The notes: generated by a model not told the origin, from the letters alone. DNA of 64,000 bases from UBA2031 sp037189985 (GCA_037189985.1 JBBCJX010000014.1:186001-250000); one strand, 5' to 3'. Positions 32,333 through 41,953 are shown, counted from the first letter of the stretch. Translations and numbers: made by a program.

Positions 32333-34501
32333 TCAAGCCAGATCGAAGCGGTCCAGATTCATCACCTTGACCCAAGCGGCAACGAAGTCCTCCACCAGCT
32401 TTTTCTGTCCGTCCGCACTGGCGTACACCTCGGCCAGAGCACGCAGCACGGAGTTGGAGCCGAAGACGAGATCATTGCGGGTGGCCGTCCATTTCACCGC
32501 ACCCGATTGACGATCACGGCCCTCAAACACTTCGGCATCCGGATCCACCGGCTTCCATGTCGTGCCCATATCGAGCAGGTTGACGAAGAAGTCGTTGCTG
32601 AGGCGACCGACGGTCTGGGTGAAGACGCCATGCCGGCTGCCGTCATGGTTCGCTCCGAGCACACGCAGACCACCGACCAGCACGGTCAGCTCCGGCGCGG
32701 TCAGGGTGAGCAACTGTGCCCGGTCGATCAGCAAGGCCTCGGTGGGTGCACCGACCTTGCCCTTGCGGTAATTGCGGAAACCATCCACAACAGGCTCCAT
32801 CACCGCGAAGCTTTCCACGTCGGTCTGCTCCTGCGTGGCATCCACGCGGCCCGGTGCGAACGGTACTTCCACGTTCACACCAGCAGCCCTGGCAGCCTGC
32901 TCCACGCCCACGTTGCCGGCCAGCACGATGACATCGGCCAGCGACGCCTTGCCGGACGCCTTCTGGATTTCCTCCAGCGTGAGCAGCGCCTTGAGAGGCT
33001 GCCCGTTGACCTCCCAATCCCGCTGCGGGGCCAGGCGTAGACGCGCGCCGTTGGCGCCACCACGCTTGTCGCCACCGCGGAAAGTGGAGGCCGAGGCCCA
33101 GGCCACCGACACCAGTTCCGCCACCGACAGACCGGAATCGGCAATCTTCGCCTTGAGGTCTGCGATGTCCGCCGCTGTCGGGCTGTGCACAGGCACCGGC
33201 AGCGGGTCCTGCCAGATCAGATCTTCCTTGGGTACTTCAGGCCCCAGGTAGCGGGCCTTGGGACCCATGTCGCGGTGGGTCAGCTTGAACCAGGCACGGG
33301 CGAAGGCTTCGGCGAAGGACTGTGGGTCGTCCAGAAAGCGCTTGGAAATCTTGCCGAACTCCGGGTCGAAACGCAGGGTCAGGTCGGTAGTGAGCATGGT
33401 CGGCTTGTGGAACTTGCCGGGGATGTGTGCGTCCGGAATGATTTCCGGGGCGTCCTTGGCCTCCCACTGCTTGGCACCAGCGGGCGACCGGGTCAGCTCC
33501 CACTCGAACTTGAACAGGTTCTCGAAGAAATTGTTGCTCCACAGCGCGGGGGTCTTGGTCCAGGTCACTTCCAGGCCGCTGGAAATGGTGTCCTTGCCAT
33601 TGCCCTGCCCAAAGTTGCTGATCCAGCCCAGGCCCTGCGCCTCTATGGGTGCGGCCTCGGGCTCCGGCCCCTTGTGCGATTCGGGTGCTGCACCATGGGT
33701 CTTGCCGAAGGTGTGGCCACCAGCGATCAGGGCAACGATTTCCTCGTCATCCATGGCCATGTTGTAGAAGGTGGAGCGGATGTCCTTAGCAGCGGCGAGG
33801 TAATCACCGCTGGCATTCGGGCCTTCCGGATTCACATAGATCAGACCCATGTGGGTGGCCGCCAGGTTCTTGTCCAACTCGCGGTCGCCGTGGAGACGCT
33901 TGTCATCACCCAGCCAGGTGGTTTCGCTGCCCCAGCTCACGTCCTGGTCGGGTTCCCATACATCCTCGCGGCCGGCGCCGAAACCGAAGGTGCGAAAGCC
34001 CATGCTTTCCAGCGCCACGTTGCCAGCGAGAATGAAGAGATCAGCCCAGGAAATCTTCTGGCCGTATTTCTGCTTGATGGGCCAGAGCAGACGGCGGGTC
34101 TTGTCGATGTTGACGTTGTCCGGCCAGGCGTTCAGCGGTGCGAAGCGCTGCTGGCCACGACCACCACCGCCACGGCCGTCATGGATACGGTAGGTGCCGG
34201 CGCTGTGCCAGGCCATGCGGATGATCTGCGGGCCGTAATGTCCGAAGTCGGCAGGCCACCAGTCCTGCGAGTCGGTCATGAGCCGGACGAGATCGGCCTT
34301 CAGGGCCTTGTAGTCCAGCGTCTTGAAGGCTTCCTGGTAGTTGAACGTCTTGCCCAGCGGATTGGACTTCTCGGAATGCTGGTTCAGCAGGTCCACACGC
34401 AACTGGTTCGGCCACCAGTCCTTGTTCGTGGTGCCACTCCCGGCAGCATGGTGGAAAGGACACTGGCCCTGGCCAGCAGTATCAGTCGGCGTCTTGCTCA
34501 T
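32333..34501 (-). CDS. katG: Catalase-peroxidase KatG
   Basis: ATG 34501, with AGGAGA six bases upstream, starts a 722-residue protein. An N-terminal extension 51 codons longer is in frame but has no ribosome site. The distal haem pocket is RMAWHSAGTYR (Arg, Trp, His) and the Tyr of the Met-Tyr-Trp adduct is in GLIYVNPEG. The proximal haem His is in GGHTFGKTHGA. The second half carries the inactive duplicated peroxidase domain. KatG breaks down hydrogen peroxide and oxidises small donors with haem in the cytoplasm. A 31-codon ORF lies 38 bases upstream on the same strand. Confidence 0.96.
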   Translation of the reverse strand: MSKTPTDTAGQGQCPFHHAAGSGTTNKDWWPNQLRVDLLNQHSEKSNPLGKTFNYQEAFKTLDYKALKADLVRLMTDSQDWWPADFGHYGPQIIRMAWHSAGTYRIHDGRGGGGRGQQRFAPLNAWPDNVNIDKTRRLLWPIKQKYGQKISWADLFILAGNVALESMGFRTFGFGAGREDVWEPDQDVSWGSETTWLGDDKRLHGDRELDKNLAATHMGLIYVNPEGPNASGDYLAAAKDIRSTFYNMAMDDEEIVALIAGGHTFGKTHGAAPESHKGPEPEAAPIEAQGLGWISNFGQGNGKDTISSGLEVTWTKTPALWSNNFFENLFKFEWELTRSPAGAKQWEAKDAPEIIPDAHIPGKFHKPTMLTTDLTLRFDPEFGKISKRFLDDPQSFAEAFARAWFKLTHRDMGPKARYLGPEVPKEDLIWQDPLPVPVHSPTAADIADLKAKIADSGLSVAELVSVAWASASTFRGGDKRGGANGARLRLAPQRDWEVNGQPLKALLTLEEIQKASGKASLADVIVLAGNVGVEQAARAAGVNVEVPFAPGRVDATQEQTDVESFAVMEPVVDGFRNYRKGKVGAPTEALLIDRAQLLTLTAPELTVLVGGLRVLGANHDGSRHGVFTQTVGRLSNDFFVNLLDMGTTWKPVDPDAEVFEGRDRQSGAVKWTATRNDLVFGSNSVLRALAEVYASADGQKKLVEDFVAAWVKVMNLDRFDLA

Positions 34502-34539
34502 GGTGTATCTCCTGGCTTTTGTTTGTAGCGGGGTAAGGA

Positions 34540-34635
34540 TTATTTGCCTTGCGCATACACGGCAAAAAGCTCCGCCAGCGTGGCGGGACGGAAGAGCTTT
34601 GTCCGGGAACCGGGAAGATTTTGCGGATGCTTCAT
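34540..34635 (-). CDS. Possible 31-residue small protein or leader upstream of katG
   Basis: GGGAG lies seven bases before ATG 34635, and the frame runs 31 codons (MKHPQNLPGSRTKLFRPATL, then an Ala/Leu-rich end) to TAA at 34540. The katG start follows after 38 bases. The placement and ribosome site look like a leader peptide or small protein co-transcribed with katG. The segment FRPATLAELFAVYAQ also resembles a short helix from larger proteins, so a chance reading frame cannot be excluded. Confidence 0.5.
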   Translation of the reverse strand: MKHPQNLPGSRTKLFRPATLAELFAVYAQGK

Positions 34636-34757
34636 GACGATCTCCCACGTGCAAGGTACGGGGAAACCTTAGGCCAGCCTTTGCGCCAGCTCAAATCAAT
34701 AGATTTTTCAGTTTCAATTGCTTTTAGATATCGACCTGGAGATCAGATCAAAAAAAG

Positions 34758-35630
34758 CTATCGCGTCCCCAACCAGGCGCCCAGGCTGGTCAGGCCCAGC
34801 CCGGCCAGCAACCACAGTGAGAAGGGCTCACCCAACAGCAAGGTGGCACCCGTCCCGGCAATGGCCGGGACTGTCGCCATGGCAGTCCCCAGGCGCAACG
34901 GCCCGAGCCGGGCAAGCGCCTGCATGTAGAGCACCATGGCGACGATGGCCACAAAGACGCCCTGATACAGAGCCTGTGTGAAGATGACTGCCAGGGGAGC
35001 CATCGCAATCCCCTTGGGCAGGAACAGCGCATAAACCGGCAAATAGAGAGCGGCTGACAGCAAAGTAACGCCAATCGTGGTTTCTACCGGCGCATACCCC
35101 CAGCGCCTGACCAGCACCGTATAAACTGCCCAGAGCAAAGAGCCCGTCAGCAGCAACAGATCACCGGGCCAGCTTTGCGCCAGCCCTCCCAGACTGTGTG
35201 CAGCAAGACAGGCAACCCCTGCCGCAATGCAGAACAGTGCATGCCGCAGCCGTGGCTTGGGCGGCTCTCCCAGCAGTACCCAGGCCACGCCAGCCACAAA
35301 GAAAGGCAGGACGCCTGAAAGCAGTACGGCCCCGTGCGCCGCCGGCGCAAACCGGAAGCTCCAGTACACCGCCAGCGCATACCCCAAGCCTCCCGTGGCT
35401 GCCAGCACGAACAGGCGCCAGTCCAGTAGCGGCACCCTCCACCGGAAGCACCAGGCCGGGAGCAAGATCAGGGCGGCCACACTGAAACGAAGTGCCGTGA
35501 CGTCATTGCCATTGAGTGCACTGCCACCCGCCATGCGGCTGAGCAGAACAAAACCTGACCAGATGAGAACAGTCGCCCCGGCAAAGGCATAGCCGGTACG
35601 CAAAGAGGCAGGAGAGGACATGGCGGTCAT
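34758..35630 (-). CDS. EamA/DMT-superfamily transporter
   Basis: The 290-residue protein has ten hydrophobic segments and two EamA repeats. The first begins YAFAGATVLIWSGFVLLSR. The second begins GDLLLLTGSLLWAVYTVL near 155, with the typical PLAVIFTQALYQGVFVAIV and a closing GLGLTSLGAWLGTR. DMT-superfamily proteins export metabolites or drugs. A start at ATG 35621 is also possible. It lies upstream of the small ORF and katG on the same strand with a 122-base gap, so co-transcription is possible but not shown. Confidence 0.88.
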   Translation of the reverse strand: MTAMSSPASLRTGYAFAGATVLIWSGFVLLSRMAGGSALNGNDVTALRFSVAALILLPAWCFRWRVPLLDWRLFVLAATGGLGYALAVYWSFRFAPAAHGAVLLSGVLPFFVAGVAWVLLGEPPKPRLRHALFCIAAGVACLAAHSLGGLAQSWPGDLLLLTGSLLWAVYTVLVRRWGYAPVETTIGVTLLSAALYLPVYALFLPKGIAMAPLAVIFTQALYQGVFVAIVAMVLYMQALARLGPLRLGTAMATVPAIAGTGATLLLGEPFSLWLLAGLGLTSLGAWLGTR

Positions 35631-35741
35631 CGGCAGACGCAGGCGGGAAGCAAATTGTTGGAAGTTTGCCGATTGAATGCGAGAGGCTGTATGGAAATGG
35701 CGAGAATTTTTTCTGCTGATACCACTGGGAGATGTCGCCTT

Positions 35742-35783
35742 TGCTTTCTCGGCCCGGGGCCATCGCCCCAGGCCGAGAAAGCA
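35742..35783. terminator. Strong hairpin between dps and the EamA gene
   Basis: The arms TGCTTTCTCGGCC / GGCCGAGAAAGCA enclose a second pair GGGGC / GCCCC with a 4-base loop, giving a stem of about 18 pairs. No T-tract follows in the dps direction. It probably terminates dps transcripts. Confidence 0.6.
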
Positions 35784-35856
35784 GACAACCGAGATACGCG
35801 TCTACCGGAACCCCTGCCTCAAGCCAGACAACGCTGGGGCTCCCTGACTGGACCGT

Positions 35857-36387
35857 TCAACCGAGCAGGCTTCTCAGCATCCACGCCGTCTTTTCATGGA
35901 CCTGCATGCGCTGCGTCAGAAGATCTGCCGTGGGCTCGTCGCTGGCAGCGTCGACCTTGGGAAACAGTCCCCGGATGGTCCGCACGACAGCCTCCTGCCC
36001 TTCCACCAACTGACGAATCATCTCTTCCGCCGCAGGCACGCCCTCCGGCTCGGGAATCACGGTCAGTGCGGCATAGGACTTGTAGGACCCGGGCGCCTCA
36101 TGGCCCAGCGAGCGGATACGCTCGGCAATGGCATCGGTGGCCAGCCAGAGTTCGTTGTACTGCGTCTCGAACATGAGGTGCAGGGTGTTGAACATGGGGC
36201 CGGTCACATTCCAGTGAAAGAAGTGCGTCTTCAGGTAGAGCGTGAAGGTATCCGCAAGCACATGCGAAAGCCCGTCGGCAATTTCCTTGCGCTGGCGCTC
36301 GTTGATACCGATGTTCACCGGGGGAACACCGGACTTGCTGGCGGATTTACTGCCAGACTTGGAAGAAGTGGCGGGTTTCTTGCTCAT
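35857..36387 (-). CDS. dps: Dps-family DNA-binding ferritin
   Basis: The 176-residue protein has a Lys/Ser-rich N-terminal tail (KKPATSSKSGSKSASKSG) that could bind DNA. A Dps four-helix core follows. The ferroxidase site is shared between LKTHFFHWNVTGPMFNTLHL and ETQYNELWLATDAIAERI. SLGHEAPGSYKSY and QRMQVHEKTAWMLRSLLG are typical later blocks. Dps stores iron, consumes hydrogen peroxide and protects DNA, which fits the katG neighbourhood. It starts at ATG 36387. Confidence 0.93.
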   Translation of the reverse strand: MSKKPATSSKSGSKSASKSGVPPVNIGINERQRKEIADGLSHVLADTFTLYLKTHFFHWNVTGPMFNTLHLMFETQYNELWLATDAIAERIRSLGHEAPGSYKSYAALTVIPEPEGVPAAEEMIRQLVEGQEAVVRTIRGLFPKVDAASDEPTADLLTQRMQVHEKTAWMLRSLLG

Positions 36388-36425
36388 TGTTTCTCTCCCT
36401 GATGTTGAGACGGATTGAAAAGTGT

Positions 36426-37340
36426 TCAGGCGAGGCCGGTATCCAGCCCCATCATGAGGACAAACCCCATCAGCAACCCCAGTGTAGCGGCAGATTCATG
36501 ACCGCTGCGGTGCGATTCGGGTATGACTTCATGACTCACCGCGTAAAGCATGGCACCCGCGGCAAAGGCCAGACCCAAAGGCAACCATGCCGGTGAGCTG
36601 ATGACGAGGCCGGTTCCCAGCAGTCCTCCCAACGGCTCCAAGAGGCCGGTAGCCAGTGCAATCAGCGTGGCCTGTCCCCGACGGTAGCCGAGACTCACTA
36701 GCGCGAGGGCAACAACCAGCCCCTCGGGCAGGTTCTGGATGCCGATACCCAAAGCCAGCGGCAGGCCACCGGCCGGGTCTGCACCATAGGCCACGCCGAT
36801 GGCGAAACCTTCCGGCAGGTTGTGCAGGGCAATGGCAAACACAAAAAGCCATACCCCGCGCACGCGCCGGGCCAGCAGGGGACTGCCGGCATGCGTCACC
36901 ACCGGACCGCTGCTGAAATGGCTATGCGGAATCAGGCGGTCCATGATCATGAGCAGGCTGCCCCCGGCAAGCAGGGAGGCGGCAACCACAAGGACGGGAA
37001 CCGCCCCGCTCCAGAGGGAGCGGGCGGCATCGAGCCCCGGCAACAAGAGGGAAAAAGCGGTAGCGGCGAGCATCACGCCCGCCCCAAATCCAAGCATGCC
37101 GGCATTGAGACGGGCCGTGACACGCTGCATGAAGAGCACAGGCAAGGCGCCGGCACCGGTCGCCGATGCCGTGCCCAGCGTAGCTAGCAAGGCCTGTTGC
37201 ATGCTGTCCGGGATGGCCTGCCCCCCCTGCAATCCCAGCAGAATGAGGCCACCTGCGACAATGCCCGACCCGGCCAAGCGCTGCCAATTGGCAGGCATGC
37301 TGCGAATTTGTCGGCTCAATACGAGAATTGCCGTACTCAT
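36426..37340 (-). CDS. ZIP-family metal transporter
   Basis: ATG 37340, with GGAG six bases upstream, gives 304 residues with eight hydrophobic segments. TM4 carries HNLPEGFAIGVAYG and TM5 carries QNLPEGLVVALALVS (Gln in place of the more usual His). A His-containing loop (LIPHSHFSSGPVVTHAG) sits between TM3 and TM4, and HEVIPESHRSGHESA precedes the last helix. ZIP carriers move zinc or other divalent metals into the cytoplasm. It is separated from dps by 38 bases on the same strand and may be in one operon with it. Confidence 0.87.
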   Translation of the reverse strand: MSTAILVLSRQIRSMPANWQRLAGSGIVAGGLILLGLQGGQAIPDSMQQALLATLGTASATGAGALPVLFMQRVTARLNAGMLGFGAGVMLAATAFSLLLPGLDAARSLWSGAVPVLVVAASLLAGGSLLMIMDRLIPHSHFSSGPVVTHAGSPLLARRVRGVWLFVFAIALHNLPEGFAIGVAYGADPAGGLPLALGIGIQNLPEGLVVALALVSLGYRRGQATLIALATGLLEPLGGLLGTGLVISSPAWLPLGLAFAAGAMLYAVSHEVIPESHRSGHESAATLGLLMGFVLMMGLDTGLA

Positions 37341-37544
37341 GAAGGGCTCCATGGGTCAGAATACCGGGGTATGTGGTGAGTCTGCCCCGCCCGATTACAT
37401 TGCTGAAATTGATTGAGCAGAAGTCTTCCATAAGACTTTCCTATTGCTCCATTGCCGGAATCTTGCCGGCAGCCAGAACGGCAGAACCGGACACCCTTGG
37501 GGCTATATGCCCTTTCTTTCGAACCCCACCCAAGGAGAGGACCG

Positions 37545-39308
37545 TTGCACGCCCATGCCTTCCTTCAGGACCTTGCCCTCATCATGCTGGTGGCCGGGGT
37601 CATCACCGTCATCTTCCACAAGCTCAAGCAGCCGGTGGTGCTGGGCTATATCGCGGCCGGCATCATCTTGGGGCCGCATACTCCTCCCGCCCTCTTGATC
37701 GGCGACAAGCACACAGTCGAGATGCTGGCGGAAATGGGCATGATCTTCCTGCTCTTCGCACTGGGGCTGGAGTTCAACCTCAAGAAACTGCAGAAAGTGG
37801 GCGCCACCGCCTTCGTGGCGGCCATCACTGAAATCGCCCTCATGCTCTGGGTGGGCTACGAGATCGGCCAGTGGTTCGGCTGGAGCAGCATGGACGCGCT
37901 GTTCCTCGGCTCCATGCTCGCCATGTCGTCCTCGACCATCATCATCAAGGCCGTCGGCGACCTCGGGATGAAGAAGGAGAAATTCACCCAGTTGATGTTC
38001 GGCATCCTCATCGTCGAGGACATCCTGGCCATCGCCATCATGGCACTGCTTTCCGGTATCGCGCTCACCGGCAACATGGGTGTGGCCAGCGCCGCCGGCA
38101 CCCTTACCAAGCTGGGCATCTTCCTGGTGGTGGCCATGTTGCTTGGCATCCTACTGGTACCGCGTCTGCTTGGCTTCATCGCCAAATTCAAGAGCCAAGA
38201 AACCCTGCTGGTGGCCGTGCTCGGCATCTTCTTCGGTTTCTGCCTGCTGGTGACCAAACTGGGCTACAGCATGGCACTGGGCGCTTTCGTGATCGGCGCC
38301 ATCATTGCCGAAGCACGTGAACACCGCGTGATCGAGCGCTTGGTGGAGCCGCTGCGCGACATGTTCAGCGCCGTTTTCTTCGTCGCCATCGGCATGCTGG
38401 TAGACCCAAAGGTGATGGTGGAATATGCCCTGCCGATCGCGGTCATCACGGCTGCCGTGGTGATCTGCAAGGTCATCAGTTGCGCGGCCGGCACCTTTGC
38501 CACCGGGCATGATGCCCGCACCTCCATGCGTACGGGCATGGGACTAGCGCAGATCGGGGAGTTCTCCTTCATCATCGCCAGCCTTGGCCTCACGCTGAAG
38601 GTCACCAGCGAATTCCTGTATCCGATTGCCGTGGCAGTTTCGGCCGTCACCACCCTGCTCACGCCCTACCTCATCAAGAGCTCTGATGGCGTGGTCACTG
38701 TGCTGGGCCGTGTGATGCCAACCCGCATGAAAGACAGCCTGAACGCCTACACGGAGTGGATGCAGAACATCGAGCCCAGTGCTGACCGGGCCGCCATCAA
38801 TGCCATCATCCGGCGCATCGTTTTCCACGTGATCATGAATTTCTGTGCCGTCGCGGCCATCTTCCTGGCGTCCTCCTGGGCCTGGAAAAACACAGCGCTC
38901 AGCGACTGGTTCGACTGGCTCAGCACAGACTGGCAGGCCTCCGCCTTCTGGGCACTGACCTTGCTCGTGGCCCTGCCCTTCATCGTGGCGGCGTGGCGCA
39001 AGATGGAGGCACTGGGTCTGATCCTGGCCGAGATGAGCGTCAAGCCCGAAGTGGCCGGTAAGTTCACGGCGCCCGTGCGCCGCGTGATTGCCACGCTGCT
39101 CCCGATCACCATGCTCTTCATCATGATGCTGCTGGTCTCGGCACTCAGCAGCAGCATCCTTCCGCCACTGCATCTGCTGCTGGTTGTGGTGATGCTGGCC
39201 GTGCTGCTGGCGTCTGCCCTGTGGGATTTCTTCGTGCGCTTCCACTCGCGCATACAGATCGCCATCAAGGAAACGCTGGACACGCACCCGGACGACAAGC
39301 CGCACTGA
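37545..39308 (+). CDS. Monovalent cation:proton antiporter (CPA2 family, KefB/YbaL-like)
   Basis: AAGGAGAGG with a 4-base spacer precedes TTG 37545, so I take this as the start (587 residues, LHAHAFLQDLALIMLVAG). No ATG fits. The protein has about 12 membrane segments with CPA2 motifs: GYIAAGIILGP, LFALGLEFNLKKL, AMSSSTIIIKA, GILIVEDILAIAIMAL (the conserved acidic ED/ND site), and FFVAIGMLVDP. There is no TrkA-N domain after the membrane part, but a long C-terminal region with further helices. It should exchange potassium or sodium for protons across the inner membrane. Divergent from the ZIP gene. Confidence 0.87.
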   Translation: MHAHAFLQDLALIMLVAGVITVIFHKLKQPVVLGYIAAGIILGPHTPPALLIGDKHTVEMLAEMGMIFLLFALGLEFNLKKLQKVGATAFVAAITEIALMLWVGYEIGQWFGWSSMDALFLGSMLAMSSSTIIIKAVGDLGMKKEKFTQLMFGILIVEDILAIAIMALLSGIALTGNMGVASAAGTLTKLGIFLVVAMLLGILLVPRLLGFIAKFKSQETLLVAVLGIFFGFCLLVTKLGYSMALGAFVIGAIIAEAREHRVIERLVEPLRDMFSAVFFVAIGMLVDPKVMVEYALPIAVITAAVVICKVISCAAGTFATGHDARTSMRTGMGLAQIGEFSFIIASLGLTLKVTSEFLYPIAVAVSAVTTLLTPYLIKSSDGVVTVLGRVMPTRMKDSLNAYTEWMQNIEPSADRAAINAIIRRIVFHVIMNFCAVAAIFLASSWAWKNTALSDWFDWLSTDWQASAFWALTLLVALPFIVAAWRKMEALGLILAEMSVKPEVAGKFTAPVRRVIATLLPITMLFIMMLLVSALSSSILPPLHLLLVVVMLAVLLASALWDFFVRFHSRIQIAIKETLDTHPDDKPH

Positions 39309-39342
39309 GCACAGCCATCGCCGGCCGAACAGGAGAGACGCC

Positions 39343-40215
39343 ATGTCATCACCCATCCAGGAAATCCTGCATCCCCGCGAGCAGGACATTGACGGCCTCA
39401 GTGTGAAGCGCCTGCTGCCTGCCGCCGCCCGGCGCTCGGTCGGTCCCTTCGTGTTTCTGGATCATATGGGGCCGACCGACTTTGCACCCGGAGCCGGTAT
39501 CGACGTGCGTCCGCACCCGCATATCGGCCTCGCCACCGCGACCTATCTTTTCGAAGGCGCCATCCTGCACCGTGACTCGCTGGGAACCGTGCAGGAAATC
39601 CATCCGGGTGACGTGAACTGGATGACGGCTGGCAGCGGCATTGCCCACTCCGAACGTACGCCTCCGGCACTGCGCATCGACGGTGCACGCCTGCATGGCC
39701 TGCAGTTCTGGGTGGCACTGCCACAGCAATCCGAACAGACAGCACCCTCCTTCCAGCACGTTCCGGGTGCCAGCCTGCCGCGCGTCAACGGGCAGGGCTA
39801 TGTATTGACGCTGATTGCAGGACGAGGCTGGGGACTGGAAAGCCCGGTACAAACCCACTCGCCCCTTTTTTATGCCGATGTCCTGTTCAACGCCGAAGGC
39901 TGCTTCCCGATTCCGGCAGAACATGCCGAGCGCGGCATCTATGTGGTGGACGGCAGCATCTCACTGGCAGGCGAGACGCTGACCACCGGCCAGATCTACG
40001 TGCTTGAAGGCGGCACACCCACGGTAGTCGAAACCTCTCAGGCAGCACGCTTTGTCGTTTTCGGTGGCGCTCCGCTTGATGGCCCGCGCCGCCTCTGGTG
40101 GAACTTCGTAGCCAGCGACGCCGCCCTTATCGAACAGGCCAAGCAGCGCTGGGCTGAAGGTCGCTTCGATCCGGTGCCGGGTGAAACCGAATTCATTCCT
40201 CTCCCGGCGCACTGA
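39343..40215 (+). CDS. Pirin family protein
   Basis: The 290-residue protein has the bicupin pirin layout. The N-terminal cupin carries metal ligands in DVRPHPHIGLATATY and HRDSLGTVQEIHPGDVNWM, and the marker GSGIAHSE follows at about 95. The second cupin is around HAERGIYVVDGSISLAG. Pirins bind iron and some act as quercetinases or regulators; the role here is open. It lies 34 bases after the antiporter gene on the same strand and may be co-transcribed. Confidence 0.92.
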   Translation: MSSPIQEILHPREQDIDGLSVKRLLPAAARRSVGPFVFLDHMGPTDFAPGAGIDVRPHPHIGLATATYLFEGAILHRDSLGTVQEIHPGDVNWMTAGSGIAHSERTPPALRIDGARLHGLQFWVALPQQSEQTAPSFQHVPGASLPRVNGQGYVLTLIAGRGWGLESPVQTHSPLFYADVLFNAEGCFPIPAEHAERGIYVVDGSISLAGETLTTGQIYVLEGGTPTVVETSQAARFVVFGGAPLDGPRRLWWNFVASDAALIEQAKQRWAEGRFDPVPGETEFIPLPAH

Positions 40216-40300
40216 GGCATCTACCGGAAATTCGCTAGCCGCCCGTTTCCTTCCGTCCTGAAACTCGCTTGAATACGCGCTTTCCGATTGGCCTACCCGC

Positions 40301-40999
40301 ATGATCCTGACCCGTCGCTTCTTCCTGCGCCTAGTCCTCTTGGTGATAGGTATCGCGCTTGCCTACCAGCTCTGGCTGCTGGCACACGTGCTCTGGTGGC
40401 GGGACCACAACCCTTCACGCTCCGCCTTCATGGAAACCCGCCTCGCCATCATGAGGGAAGATGATCCAGAAGCAGAGTTGCACCACAAATGGGTGCCCTA
40501 CGAAAAGATATCGCCTCATTTGAAGCGCGCCGTGATGGCAGCAGAGGACTCGAAGTTCCTGCAACACGAAGGCTTCGACTGGGAGGGCATACAGGCAGCT
40601 TGGGAGAAGAACCGCAAGCAAGGAAAAGTGGTAGCAGGCGGCTCCACGATTTCACAGCAGCTTGCCAAGAACCTCTTCCTTTCCGGCAAGCGCACTCCCT
40701 GGCGCAAGGCAGAAGAAGCCGTCATCACGGTGATGCTGGAAAACACCATGAGCAAACGCCGGATATTCGAGATATATCTCAATGTCATCGAATGGGGAGA
40801 CGGCGTGTTCGGCGCAGAAGCCGCCGCACGGCACTACTACGGAACATCAGCCCGGAATCTCGGACCCGCACAGGCCGCACGACTGGCAGCCATGGTTCCC
40901 AATCCCCGCTTCTACGACAAGAACCGCAATGCCCGCGGCCTGCAGCGCAAGACCGCCATCATCCAGCGCCGCATGAATCAGGTATACATACCGCGCTGA
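40301..40999 (+). CDS. mtgA: Monofunctional biosynthetic peptidoglycan transglycosylase
   Basis: The 232-residue protein has an N-terminal membrane anchor (FFLRLVLLVIGIALAYQLWLL) and a GT51 domain. The catalytic Glu is in AAEDSKFLQHEGFDW (about 84), and the second is in GGSTISQQLAKNLFLS. KRRIFEIYLNVIEWGDGVFG and AARHYYG complete the domain. There is no transpeptidase domain, which makes it MtgA. It polymerises lipid II into glycan strands at the outer face of the inner membrane. Start ATG 40301 fits the family. Confidence 0.95.
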   Translation: MILTRRFFLRLVLLVIGIALAYQLWLLAHVLWWRDHNPSRSAFMETRLAIMREDDPEAELHHKWVPYEKISPHLKRAVMAAEDSKFLQHEGFDWEGIQAAWEKNRKQGKVVAGGSTISQQLAKNLFLSGKRTPWRKAEEAVITVMLENTMSKRRIFEIYLNVIEWGDGVFGAEAAARHYYGTSARNLGPAQAARLAAMVPNPRFYDKNRNARGLQRKTAIIQRRMNQVYIPR

Positions 41000-41026
41000 C
41001 AACCAGCATCAGCAAAGGAGCCCGGC

Positions 41027-41263
41027 ATGACTCTGGACAAGGCCACGCGCGAACTCGTGCTTGACCGCATACAGCTTTATTTCAAGCGCGAACTGGATCA
41101 GGAAATAGGCCGCTTCGATGCCGACTTCCTGCTGGATTTCTTCAGCGCACAGATAGGTGCCCTGCACTACAACCAGGCACTTTCCGACATCCAGACCCTG
41201 CTGCGGCAAGACACGGAAGAAACTCTGTACCGCATAGGAGAAATGGAAAAGCCGCTACCCTGA
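41027..41263 (+). CDS. DUF2164 family protein
   Basis: AAGGAG upstream of ATG 41027 and 78 residues match the DUF2164 family: RELVLDRIQLYFKRELDQEI, then a core DADFLLDFFSAQIGALHYNQ (conserved D-x-L-DFF-xx-Q-G-x-x-YN) and a final QTLLRQDTEETLYRI. These small helical proteins have no known function. It lies 27 bases after mtgA and is probably co-transcribed with it. Confidence 0.88.
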   Translation: MTLDKATRELVLDRIQLYFKRELDQEIGRFDADFLLDFFSAQIGALHYNQALSDIQTLLRQDTEETLYRIGEMEKPLP

Positions 41264-41287
41264 AAGACAGCATTTTTGCCGAATGCT

Positions 41288-41953
41288 TCAGGGCTTTTCT
41301 GCGACACGCTGCTGCCAGACACCGGCAAATATCTTCATGGTGGATGCCATGATGTTTTCCAGTGGCGGCACGAAACCCGCCAGCAGCCAGCGACTGGCAA
41401 TGCCGACCGAGGCTCCCACCAGCCCTATGGAGAGGATTTCCTCTTCCTGCTCGTTCAAGACGGCATCTGCCGGCATCTGCTGGTTCAGTACGCGCAGCAG
41501 GCGCGCAAAATTCTCGATGGCCTGGCGATAAAGCCTGTCGACACGAGGACTCACCCCCAATACCTCGACAAACTGCACCCTTGAGCCTGCCGGGCTCTCG
41601 CGCGCCAGTTCGAAAAACGCCTTGAGCCCGGCCTCTATCATACCAGTGGCCTCCCGCGGGGCTGCATTCACGGCCGTGAGGATGCGCTCCTGCTGCAGCA
41701 CCATATGCTGCTCATAGACGGCGCAGAGCAGGTCCTCGCTATTCGCAAAGGACTCGTAGAAATAGCGCTCGGTCAGCCCGGCACGGGTGCAGATCAGCCT
41801 CACGGTAGCGCCGTGGTAACCCATCTCGCCAAACACGGCGAGACCGGCCTCCAGCAAACGCTGGCGCCGTTCGGCCCGACGCTCCTCGATGGCCACACCC
41901 CGGTAGCGGCGACCTGCCGCAGGCACTTCACTCATGACATTCTGGCCCGACAT
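41288..41953 (-). CDS. TetR-family transcriptional regulator
   Basis: From ATG 41953 the protein has 221 residues; ATG 41935 is also possible and neither has a good ribosome site. The N-terminal TetR HTH is clear: RRQRLLEAGLAVFGEMGYHG, then VRLICTRAGLTERYFYESF. The remainder is a helical ligand-binding domain. It is divergent from an SDR gene with a 153-base gap, an arrangement often seen when the regulator controls its neighbour. Ligand and targets are unknown. It ends 24 bases after the convergent DUF2164 gene. Confidence 0.88.
   Translation of the reverse strand: MSGQNVMSEVPAAGRRYRGVAIEERRAERRQRLLEAGLAVFGEMGYHGATVRLICTRAGLTERYFYESFANSEDLLCAVYEQHMVLQQERILTAVNAAPREATGMIEAGLKAFFELARESPAGSRVQFVEVLGVSPRVDRLYRQAIENFARLLRVLNQQMPADAVLNEQEEEILSIGLVGASVGIASRWLLAGFVPPLENIMASTMKIFAGVWQQRVAEKP

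Noticed and set aside
33185..34528. A 447-codon plus-strand frame opposite katG
   Set aside because: Antisense shadow of a clear catalase-peroxidase gene.
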